Origin: Hymenobacter rigui
Lineage (GTDB): Bacteria; Bacteroidota; Bacteroidia; Cytophagales; Hymenobacteraceae
NCBI RefSeq assembly: GCF_003944715.1
Contig: NZ_RWIT01000001.1
Span: forward strand, 372,001 to 436,000
Direction of reading: 5' to 3'
DNA length: 64,000 bases
In this document: positions 24,365-31,616 of the stretch, piece after piece
Position numbering within the stretch: the stretch's first letter is position 1
How the letters are laid out: each line of letters starts with the position of its first letter
Notes under the pieces: model-generated
Databases searched by the model: none
Told to the model about the DNA's origin: nothing
What the model saw: the letters and a program-made list of their open reading frames with translations, nothing else
Translations under genes and position numbers: made by a program

Positions 24365-27190
24365 TTAGAAGTTGTAGGTCAGGCCCAGCGTGGAGTAGTT
24401 GCCCCGGCGGTACTCGCCGAACGCGCCCCGCTCGTTGCGCCCGATCTTGCCGTCCCGGTTGAAGTCGTAGAACTGGCGCACCTTCTGGTTCAGCAGGTCC
24501 TGGATACCGGCCTTCACCTGCAGGTGCTTGCCAATACCTTTGGTCACGGCCAGGTCAATTACGTTGCGCGGCATCTCAATAACGGAGTAGTTGAACTGCT
24601 TGTCGCCCACAAACTGGATGCGCTGCCCCACCACGTTGTACTGGGCCGATACCTGCCACTTGCCTTCATCATCCTGGTAAAACAGGCCGGCATTCACTAC
24701 GTAGGGCGACTGGCCCTGCAGTGCCCGGTCGGTAAGGGCGAAGTTGTTATTGGTGGCGTTGTCGGCCAGCTTCACGCGGCTCTTGATGAGCGAGGCATTC
24801 AGCACCAGCGAAAAGCGCTGCAGTACCGGGTTTTCCGTTAGCTCCACCAACGATTTGCGGGCTTCCAGCTCCACGCCCACGTCGTAGGCGTGGTCGGCGT
24901 TCTGGTACGTCAGGTACATCTGCTCCGTCGAAACCGACTGCGTAGTCTGCTCGATGGCGTCCTTGAAATACTTGTAGAATACGCCCACCGACAGCATTTC
25001 GGAGCGGGTCGGGTAGAACTCGTAGCGCAGGTCGGCGTTATAGATGGTGGCCGTCTTCAGGTTTTTATTACCCGTAATAATGGCGTTGCTGTTGTAGTCG
25101 AAGTAGGGGTAGTTGGCCACTTCCCGGAACTCGGGACGGTTTACCGTCACGCTGCTGCCCAGGCGCAGCAAAGAGCGTTGGTTGAAGTTGAAGGTGGCGT
25201 TCAACGAAGGCATCGGAATGACGCGGCGCTCCAGGTAGGCGGTATCCTGTGGGTCGCCGTTCTGCAGGTGCTTACGGTTGTATTCCACGCGTACCCCGCC
25301 CGAGATGCTCAGCCGGTCCGAAATAGGCGCTACGCCACCGATGTAGCCGGCTACCAGCGTGTTCTGGGCCGTGTACCGGTCTTTGGGCGAAGTGCCCTCA
25401 TCCAGCACAAAACCGGTTTTAGGATCGAGGTTTTCGGGGGCGAAAATCTGGTTGATGGGCAGCGTCAGCAGGCGGTTGGCGCGGGCCTGGTCCCGGTAAA
25501 ACGTGCTGGGGTTGCCAATTACGTAGGAGAAGTAGCGGTTCTGGAAGGTGCGCTCCTTCTGCTCGGTATAGAACCCGGCGCGCAGCTTGAAGGCGTTTTC
25601 CTTGGTGGTATCACGCCCGGCGAAGCGCCGCTCCCACTGGCCGCTGGCCATGTAGGTGTTTTCCTTGAGGTCGGAGAAGAAACGGCTGGCGTCGTAGGGG
25701 TTGCCGTCCGGGGGCACTACCACCAGGAAGGGGCGGGGCGTTTCGCCGGGCTGGGCCGTGATGCGCTGGCTCCGGTAGCGGCTGTAGTCGGGTTCATCCT
25801 TGTACACGTAGTTGTAGCCGGCGGCCCAGGTTATGTTGGTGTGCTCTCCGGCCCCCAAATCGTGGGAGCCCTGCAGCTGACCCGAGTAAATGGTGCGGCT
25901 CTGGTAGTGCAGCGCGTAGTCGTCCCGGTCGAAGCCCTGGTCCAGCGTCTGGCCGGTGCGGTGCGTCACCTCATCGGTGCCGTACTGGTTCAGGAAGTTG
26001 CGGAACTCGAGACGGTTCCGGTCGTTGAGGCGGGCCTGCCAGTTATGAATGATACCCAGGCGGGTGCCCGTCAGGGAGCGTTCATCGTTGTAGGCGTACT
26101 GCTGCACGGGCAGGTTGGTAGCCGGGTCCCGCTCAATGAGGTAGCGGTTGCGGGTGATGTTGTTCTGCTCGTGGGTGTTGGAGTACGAAATCGAGGTAAC
26201 GTTGCTCAGGTACACCTTGCCAAGCTCAAACTTGCGGCTCAGGCCCAACGACACGCGCAAATCGGGACGGGCCGTAATGCGCTGGGGCAACCACTCGTTG
26301 CGGAAGGTGGGCTGGTTGCTGGTGCTCACCTGTTCCGGCGTGCCCTCGGGCAGCTGGCGGTTGCCGGCGTCGTAGCCCAGCCAGTCGGTGCCGCGGCCGG
26401 GGCTTACCTGGTAGTTGTTCTGGAAGGTGGTGCTGCTGCGGGCCCATCCCGAAACGCTCAGGCTGGTAGCATCCTCCAGTACCGAGTTCTTTGTGAATAC
26501 TTTCACTACCCCGCCACCCATTTCACCCGGCAGCTCCGGTGAGCCGGACTTGAAAATCAGCACCCGGTCAATTACCGAGCTGGGCAGAATATCAAACGAG
26601 AACGAGCGGGTATCCACCTCTGCCGAGGGCGTGAGGGCATCGTTCAGCATCACGGTGTTGTACCGCTCGGCCAGGCCCCGGATTACGATGAAGTTGTTGC
26701 TTTGCACCGTTACGCCCGGAATGCGCTTTACCACTTCGGCCGCGTCACGGTCCAGGGTTTTCACAATCTGGTCGTTGCTCATGCCGCTTACCACCACTTC
26801 GGCCTTCTTCAGGTCCTGAATCATGGCCACTTCGGTACCGGTTTGCTTCTGGCCGGTCACTACTACCTCTTTCAGGGCCTGGGTATTTTCTTCCAGTGCC
26901 CCGTTGAGAGTGGTTTTCTGATCGGCCTGAATACTGATACCGCTGAACGTGAGCGGCTTGTAGCCGATAGACTGGATGGTAATGTTATAGGTGCCGGCGG
27001 CCAGTTTCAGGGCGTAGCTACCGTCCAGCTCCACCGGGGCGGCCTGCGTGGTACCGGTTACCAGCACCGTGGCCCCGATGGCACCTTCGCCGGTTTTTTT
27101 ATCCGTTACTTTCCCAATCAGCGTACCTTGCTGTGCCCACAACAAGTGGCTGATTGTCAAGAAAAAAAATAAGAGAAAAGAACGCCGCAT
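24365..27190 (-). CDS. TonB-dependent outer-membrane receptor with CarboxypepD_reg domain
   Basis: The 941-residue protein has a signal peptide (MRRSFLLFFFLTISHLLWAQ), a carboxypeptidase-regulatory-like domain (about 22-105), a TonB box-like ALKEVVVTGQK, a plug domain (about 110-230, including FIVIRGLAERYNTVMLNDA) and a 22-strand barrel ending in Phe (YSTLGLTYNF). It imports an unknown ligand across the outer membrane using TonB energy. The nearby secreted beta-helix protein may act on or capture the same substrate. The ATG at 27190 is preferred over 27214 because a TAGCTTTG box lies at 27214-27221. Confidence 0.94.
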   Translation of the reverse strand: MRRSFLLFFFLTISHLLWAQQGTLIGKVTDKKTGEGAIGATVLVTGTTQAAPVELDGSYALKLAAGTYNITIQSIGYKPLTFSGISIQADQKTTLNGALEENTQALKEVVVTGQKQTGTEVAMIQDLKKAEVVVSGMSNDQIVKTLDRDAAEVVKRIPGVTVQSNNFIVIRGLAERYNTVMLNDALTPSAEVDTRSFSFDILPSSVIDRVLIFKSGSPELPGEMGGGVVKVFTKNSVLEDATSLSVSGWARSSTTFQNNYQVSPGRGTDWLGYDAGNRQLPEGTPEQVSTSNQPTFRNEWLPQRITARPDLRVSLGLSRKFELGKVYLSNVTSISYSNTHEQNNITRNRYLIERDPATNLPVQQYAYNDERSLTGTRLGIIHNWQARLNDRNRLEFRNFLNQYGTDEVTHRTGQTLDQGFDRDDYALHYQSRTIYSGQLQGSHDLGAGEHTNITWAAGYNYVYKDEPDYSRYRSQRITAQPGETPRPFLVVVPPDGNPYDASRFFSDLKENTYMASGQWERRFAGRDTTKENAFKLRAGFYTEQKERTFQNRYFSYVIGNPSTFYRDQARANRLLTLPINQIFAPENLDPKTGFVLDEGTSPKDRYTAQNTLVAGYIGGVAPISDRLSISGGVRVEYNRKHLQNGDPQDTAYLERRVIPMPSLNATFNFNQRSLLRLGSSVTVNRPEFREVANYPYFDYNSNAIITGNKNLKTATIYNADLRYEFYPTRSEMLSVGVFYKYFKDAIEQTTQSVSTEQMYLTYQNADHAYDVGVELEARKSLVELTENPVLQRFSLVLNASLIKSRVKLADNATNNNFALTDRALQGQSPYVVNAGLFYQDDEGKWQVSAQYNVVGQRIQFVGDKQFNYSVIEMPRNVIDLAVTKGIGKHLQVKAGIQDLLNQKVRQFYDFNRDGKIGRNERGAFGEYRRGNYSTLGLTYNF

Positions 27191-27213
27191 ACGAGGGTCG
27201 TAAAAAGGTTTCA

Positions 27214-27221
27214 CAAAGCTA
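27214..27221 (-). promoter_or_regulatory. Putative -7 box of the TonB receptor gene
   Basis: TAGCTTTG on the minus strand, 23 nt upstream of the ATG at 27190; it overlaps an alternative start and so favours the shorter protein. Confidence 0.5.
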
Positions 27222-27306
27222 GACCGGCCCTGTTATGCTAATATTGCGGCCACGTTATGCTTGTGTTACCGCCCAGCTAAGCGGTTCACCGTCTGCGTGA
27301 AACCTG

Positions 27307-27314
27307 TACTTTTG
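27307..27314 (+). promoter_or_regulatory. Putative -7 box of yicC
   Basis: TACTTTTG, a full TAnnTTTG match, 24 nt upstream of the yicC ATG at 27339; it supports that start over the open frame further upstream. Confidence 0.5.
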
Positions 27315-27338
27315 CGCCCACTTTGCCCACTTCTGCCC

Positions 27339-28235
27339 ATGCTCCAGTCCATGACCGGCTACGGTATCGCCACCCGCGAAACCGATTCTTATGCTGCTAC
27401 CGTCGAAATCAAGTCGCTCAACTCCAAAACTCTTGATCTGAGTCTGCGGCTGCCGCGCTTCCTGCAGGACCGGGAACTGGAAATCCGTAACCTGGTCACT
27501 AAGAGCCTAATCCGGGGGAAAGTGAACCTGAACCTGGACTTCGCGCGCCCGCGCGCAACGGGTGCGCAGGGTTCTATTGTCAACCAGGCTGCTGTAACCA
27601 CTGCCTGCCAGGAGCTGCTGCAGGTGAGCTTGGCCACCGGCCTGTCGTTGGAGCAGGTAACAGCCGTGGCTCATGCACTGCCTGGTGCTTTGCGCATCCC
27701 GGCCGATGCCACAGCTGCTACTGAGGAGGAAGAAGAAACTCCTTGGGAAGAGCTGCTGCCACTACTGCAACAGGCCCTGGACCGCGTCAACCAGTTTCGC
27801 CGCGACGAAGGGCAGGCCCTGACCAGCGAAATACTGGGATACGTGGACCGGATTCGGATTCTGTTGGCGGAGGTAGAGAAGCACGACCCTACCCGTATCG
27901 AGCAGGTGCGGCAGCGACTGGAAGGCCATCTGGCCGACATCTCCGCCAACGAGAATTTCAACCCGATTCGCTTTGAGCAGGAGGTGCTATACTACATCGA
28001 GAAGCTTGACATTGCCGAGGAAAAGGTGCGGTTAGTCAACCATCTGCACTACTTCACCGAAACGGCCGGTTTACCTGAGCCTACCGGAAAGAAATTAGCG
28101 TTTATTTCGCAGGAAATTGGTCGTGAAATCAATACCATTGGTTCCAAAGCCAACGACTCTACCATCCAGCATCTGGTGGTGAGTATGAAGGAAGAACTCG
28201 AGAAAATCAAGGAACAGATCAATAACATCCTGTAA
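27339..28235 (+). CDS. yicC: YicC-family endoribonuclease
   Basis: The 298-residue protein begins MLQSMTGYGIATRETDSYAA, the invariant YicC N-terminus, followed by VEIKSLNSKTLDLSLRLPR. The C-terminal DUF1732 domain includes FNPIRFEQEVLYYIEKLDIAEE in its central part and ends with LAFISQEIGREINTIGSKAN. E. coli YicC is an endoribonuclease acting on small RNAs; the role in Bacteroidota is not known. An acidic stretch (EEEEETPWEE) near 129-138 lies between the domains. It has its own -7 box and is divergent from the TonB receptor gene. Confidence 0.95.
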   Translation: MLQSMTGYGIATRETDSYAATVEIKSLNSKTLDLSLRLPRFLQDRELEIRNLVTKSLIRGKVNLNLDFARPRATGAQGSIVNQAAVTTACQELLQVSLATGLSLEQVTAVAHALPGALRIPADATAATEEEEETPWEELLPLLQQALDRVNQFRRDEGQALTSEILGYVDRIRILLAEVEKHDPTRIEQVRQRLEGHLADISANENFNPIRFEQEVLYYIEKLDIAEEKVRLVNHLHYFTETAGLPEPTGKKLAFISQEIGREINTIGSKANDSTIQHLVVSMKEELEKIKEQINNIL

Positions 28236-28571
28236 ATACTACACCCCACACCACCCGCCGGTCAGCGCTGTAAATTGAACTTTGTTGGTACTATATCGTA
28301 TTGGCTATTCTTGATACAGCATTGGGATTTTTCGAGGTTGTGTTTTTCGAAGGTATAACCTGATGAAATCCGATAAACCTTGTTTCTGAGTTATGTAAGC
28401 CGTTTTTGATCAAAAAATGACGGGAGAGTGGATGAGACTCTTGATTATTTTTTTGTAAAATACTTGCAGCTTACGTTTTTGTGCGTAAATTGTGTTATCC
28501 AAACAGAGCGACTTTGCTCTCGTAGGACCATCAGCTTGCTTTTGAATCTCATCTTTTTTCAGTCTAGGATT
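28236..28571. other. AT-rich intergenic region with a 14-bp palindrome
   Basis: No gene is evident in this 336-base gap. It holds the perfect palindrome at 28403-28416 and a loose promoter-like pair, TTTG at 28452-28455 and TACGTTTT at 28472-28479. A small stem (AGAGC/GCTCT near 28503) follows in what would be the leader of the next gene. Confidence 0.4.
28403..28416. repeat. 14-bp palindrome TTTTTGATCAAAAA
   Basis: Perfect dyad symmetry, about 40 nt upstream of the promoter-like sequence of the exported protein at 28572. It could be an operator. Confidence 0.4.
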
Positions 28572-29117
28572 ATGAAAAAAGTCTTACTCTCTGCCCCTTT
28601 ATTTTGCCTGATGCTGCTGCTGATGGCTGCCCGCCCCTTTGCCGAAGTAGAGCTGGTAAAGAAGCGCGTGCTGAGCGAGCGTGTGGAAATCCTCATTCCC
28701 AAGGGTTTTGAGGTAATGAGCGAGCAGCAGATGGACTTCAACTACGCAAAGGCGCAAAGCCGCCCCAGCGTTATCTACACCAACAATAAGGAGGCCAGCA
28801 TTGCCTTCTCGTACACCGACAACACGGCTGACCAGGACATGATTGACATGTACTCGGACAACTTCTATAAGATCTACGCCAAGCAGTTCAAAGAAGCCAA
28901 GTGGTTCAACCACGGCGTGAAGGAAGTGAACGGCCGCAAAGTAGGCTATATGGAGTTGATGAAGCCCGAGCTCGGTCACGAGGTGTATCAGCTGATTTTC
29001 TTCACCGATGTGGAAGGTAAGCTGCTGATGTGCACCTTCACTTGCGCCGACCGTCAGAAGCCGGAGTGGGAAAACGTTGCCAAGCAGATCATGGGCTCGT
29101 TCAAAGCCAACAGCTAG
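28572..29117 (+). CDS. Exported PsbP/DcrB-like hypothetical protein
   Basis: The 181-residue precursor has a signal peptide (MKKVLLSAPLFCLMLLLMAA). The mature part (VEILIPKGFEVMSEQQMDF ... ASIAFSYTDN ... KEVNGRKVGYMELMKP) resembles small periplasmic proteins of the PsbP/DcrB fold (MOG1-like), which have a short strand-helix-strand plan. No catalytic residues are apparent. The ATG at 28572 is chosen because it opens the signal peptide; the frame upstream is AT-rich leader. Monocistronic, with a terminator immediately after. Confidence 0.75.
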   Translation: MKKVLLSAPLFCLMLLLMAARPFAEVELVKKRVLSERVEILIPKGFEVMSEQQMDFNYAKAQSRPSVIYTNNKEASIAFSYTDNTADQDMIDMYSDNFYKIYAKQFKEAKWFNHGVKEVNGRKVGYMELMKPELGHEVYQLIFFTDVEGKLLMCTFTCADRQKPEWENVAKQIMGSFKANS

Positions 29118-29136
29118 TAGCACTACCACCTCATAC

Positions 29137-29174
29137 AAAACGCCCAGTCTGCGTGCGCAGGCTGGGCGTTTTTG
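29137..29174. terminator. Hairpin terminator between convergent genes
   Basis: AAACGCCCAG and CTGGGCGTTT pair, with CTGCG/CGCAG inside, and a T-run on the plus strand. It ends the exported-protein gene and may also stop the M28 gene from the other side. Confidence 0.8.
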
Positions 29175-29269
29175 TGTCATTAGTCATAAGCAGGCTGGAT
29201 GTAAGGTCAGCTTGGCTTTTAGAGGGCTACTTATGTTGATGCCCCATCCGGTAAGCTGATACCACGGGC

Positions 29270-30631
29270 TTACTTCACCATAGCGGCCCCCTGCAGATTC
29301 AAAAAATCCCGTAGGAGCTGAAAGACTTGCGGGAAAGTCGTAAGGGGTAAGGTTTCCGGCCGGTCTTCCACATCATGGTAAGCCGTGGTGCCGCCTCGGG
29401 TGTAGAGGAAAAATGCGGGTACTCCCTGTTCCGAAAAGTGGTAATGGTCGGAGTTGGCGGCCCGGCCGCGGGCTCCCAAGGCAGGGAGGTAACGGTGCTC
29501 CGCGTTGAGTTGCTGCAGCTGCTGGAACTGTCGCTCAAATACGCGGCCGTTTACCACGGTAGCGCCCTCGGAACCAGTACCCAGCAAATCCAGATTGAGC
29601 AGGAAACGGATACGGTTAAGCGGTACGAGTGGGTGCTCTACGAAGTATTGGGAGCCAATCAGGCCCGCCTCTTCGGCCCCAAACCCGATAAAGACCAGCG
29701 AATAAGCCGGCCGGTTCTCGGGTCGGGCATAGTAGGCGGCAAGTTCCAAGAGCATGGCTGTACCACTGGCGTTGTCGTTGGCCCCCGGGAAGTAGGTGCG
29801 CCGGCCCATCGTGCCCAGATGGTCATAGTGGGCCGTTACAACCAGAAAGGAGTCAGGCTGAATGCGGCCGGGCAGGTAGCCTACAATATTCTGGGTGTGG
29901 TACTGGCGCTGTAATTTGGCTTCAACGCGCGCAGCTACTAATGCTACGGTAGGGCCACTGGCGGTAGAGGGAATACTATTCCACACCGGCTCTAGTACCT
30001 CCAGCCGCATCTGAGTAGCTTGGTCAGGGGCAAGTGAGGCCGTGAGTTTTGGGACCAGCGTCAGGCGTAGGGCAGCCGAATCCAGGTGCTGGCGTAAGGG
30101 CAACGGTAGGGTAATCAGTCGCCGCTCATCGGCGGCCCGGAGCACCAGCCCACCACCGTGCCAGGGGTGCCGCAGCAACAGCTGCTGCGCCGTGCTGCTG
30201 GTGAAAGTAAGCGTGTCGAAACGCCATATCGGTACGGCGGAGAACGGGCCACCTACTTTGCCACTGCCGGAAGCCGGAGCCGCAATAAAGTCGATGCCCG
30301 GCCGGAGCCGCCGCGTACTGCCCAGTACCGGGAAACGGAGCATGCCTAAATTCAGCTCCAGCTTCAGCGCCCCCGGAAAGGAGTTTACATCCAGCGTGAA
30401 CGACTGACGGTAGCCGGGAGCCAGCGGCTGCAGGCCGAGCTGCTCAAACCGTTGGCAGAGATACTGGGCGGCTTTCTTATCTCCATCCCGAACATAACCC
30501 CTGCCCTGAAAAGCAGGCGAAGCCAGCGTGGAGATGGTGCGCCGCACCCGTGGCATATCTTGGCTATGGGCAGGGTGGAAACCCAGCAGCGCCAGTGCCA
30601 CCAAGGTGCTGAAGGTAGCAGCCCGTTTCAT
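29270..30631 (-). CDS. Secreted M28-family zinc aminopeptidase
   Basis: The 453-residue precursor has a signal peptide (MKRAATFSTLVALALLG). The M28 catalytic domain carries all expected ligands: TAHYDHLG, GANDNASGTAML, GFGAEEAGLIGS, LNLDLLGTG and NSDHYHFSEQGVPAF. It probably releases N-terminal amino acids from peptides in the periplasm or outside. No T9SS tail or lipobox is present. Its ATG overlaps the vanZ stop (ATGA, 30628-30631), so translation is coupled, making it the last gene of a gcvH-vanZ-M28 operon. Confidence 0.92.
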   Translation of the reverse strand: MKRAATFSTLVALALLGFHPAHSQDMPRVRRTISTLASPAFQGRGYVRDGDKKAAQYLCQRFEQLGLQPLAPGYRQSFTLDVNSFPGALKLELNLGMLRFPVLGSTRRLRPGIDFIAAPASGSGKVGGPFSAVPIWRFDTLTFTSSTAQQLLLRHPWHGGGLVLRAADERRLITLPLPLRQHLDSAALRLTLVPKLTASLAPDQATQMRLEVLEPVWNSIPSTASGPTVALVAARVEAKLQRQYHTQNIVGYLPGRIQPDSFLVVTAHYDHLGTMGRRTYFPGANDNASGTAMLLELAAYYARPENRPAYSLVFIGFGAEEAGLIGSQYFVEHPLVPLNRIRFLLNLDLLGTGSEGATVVNGRVFERQFQQLQQLNAEHRYLPALGARGRAANSDHYHFSEQGVPAFFLYTRGGTTAYHDVEDRPETLPLTTFPQVFQLLRDFLNLQGAAMVK

Positions 30632-31044
30632 TGCCAGAACCGTTTGACGGTCCACATCAGCAACAGGCCCAGCACCACGCCCAGCGAGTCGCTGAGCATA
30701 TCCGACCATTCACCGTTACGACCCAGATCCATCCACATCTGCAGCACTTCAATACCGGCGCCCATGGCTACGGTGCCCAGGAATACCGCCCGGAATGCAT
30801 GCTTGCGGAGCCCGGCGAACCACCGCTGCCGGCCCGCTGAGAAAACGGCCAGCACTGCCAGTAGCCAGAACACAAACGCATGCGCCGCCGTGTCGAAGGA
30901 CAGAAACTCCCAGTGCGGGGTTTCGGGCATGGAACGGGCCGGGGTGAGAGTACTCACTAAAATAAACGCCGCCCACGCCAGCGGCAGAACCACAAAGGCT
31001 CGGCGGCGGGGCGGGGGCGGCGCAGTGGCTAACACGGCCAACAA
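30628..31044 (-). CDS. VanZ-like membrane protein
   Basis: The 138-residue protein has four hydrophobic helices and the VanZ pattern: an N-terminal helix, FLSFDTAAHAFVFWLLAVL near 47-65 and EVLQMWMDLGRNGEWSDMLS-like acidic/polar signature near 98-117. VanZ family members affect teicoplanin resistance in enterococci, but most, including those next to gcvH in Bacteroidota, have no known function. It starts 14 bases after the gcvH stop codon and overlaps the M28 gene by four bases. Confidence 0.88.
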   Translation of the reverse strand: MLAVLATAPPPPRRRAFVVLPLAWAAFILVSTLTPARSMPETPHWEFLSFDTAAHAFVFWLLAVLAVFSAGRQRWFAGLRKHAFRAVFLGTVAMGAGIEVLQMWMDLGRNGEWSDMLSDSLGVVLGLLLMWTVKRFWQ

Positions 31045-31058
31045 GAAGAAGTGGTAGA

Positions 31059-31439
31059 CTAAGCGCCTACCAGTTCACCATAGGTAGAGGCGGTCAGCAG
31101 GGCATCCAGCTCAGCCGGGTTGCCAATGGACATTTTAATCATCCAGCCGTCGCCGTAAGGGTCGGAGTTTACCAGCTCGGGGCTGCCGTCCAGCTTATCG
31201 TTGATTTCCAGCACGGTGCCGGTGATGGGGCTGAACAGATCGGAAACCGTTTTTACGGCTTCCACAGTGCCAAATACCTCGTTCTGGGCTACTTCTTTGT
31301 CGAGCGTATCGATATCCACATACACGATGTCGCCGAGTTCCTTCTGGGCGTGGTCGGTGATGCCGATGAAGGCAACGTCGCCTTCCACGCGGATCCATTC
31401 GTGCTCTTTCGTGTACTTCAGGCTGGCAGGCAGATTCAT
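31059..31439 (-). CDS. gcvH: Glycine cleavage system H protein
   Basis: The 126-residue lipoyl carrier shuttles the methylamine group between the P, T and L proteins of glycine cleavage. The start MNLPASLKYTKEHEWIRVEG is typical and the lipoylated Lys is residue 63 in FGTVEAVKTVSD. Other gcv genes are absent from the window. It heads the gcvH-vanZ-M28 operon, with a TACTTTTG box at 31494-31501, and follows sprA, an arrangement widespread in Bacteroidota. Confidence 0.97.
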   Translation of the reverse strand: MNLPASLKYTKEHEWIRVEGDVAFIGITDHAQKELGDIVYVDIDTLDKEVAQNEVFGTVEAVKTVSDLFSPITGTVLEINDKLDGSPELVNSDPYGDGWMIKMSIGNPAELDALLTASTYGELVGA

Positions 31440-31493
31440 GGGGTGCGGTACTTGAAGGGTGAGTGAGGAAAAACGCCCGATGGCGCTTCAGGT

Positions 31494-31501
31494 CAAAAGT
31501 A
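31494..31501 (-). promoter_or_regulatory. Putative -7 box of gcvH
   Basis: TACTTTTG on the minus strand, 54 nt upstream of the gcvH ATG, placed between the repeat array after sprA and the gene. It suggests that gcvH need not rely on the sprA transcript. Confidence 0.45.
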
Positions 31502-31514
31502 CAGGGAAGCGGTG

Positions 31515-31609
31515 AGACGGTGAAATAGTCAGATGGTGAAATGGTGAGTTTGCTGTTCAATCCACGCAGGTAGCGCAAGAAGAACATCAAACTCACTATT
31601 TCACCATCT
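31515..31609. repeat. Three-copy 16-mer repeat forming a large hairpin after sprA
   Basis: Copies CACCATTTCACCATCT (minus, 31531-31546) and GACTATTTCACCGTCT (minus, 31515-31530) are directly adjacent; a third, CACTATTTCACCATCT, is on the plus strand at 31594-31609. The inner two form a 22-bp stem (31531-31552 with 31588-31609) with one mismatch. It begins 7 bases after the sprA stop codon, so it may act as a terminator. Confidence 0.65.
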
Positions 31610-31616
31610 CAGTATT

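Noticed and set aside
24890..26542. 550-codon frame opposite the TonB receptor
   Set aside because: Shadow of the barrel-coding sequence; its Val/Gly-rich product has no signature.
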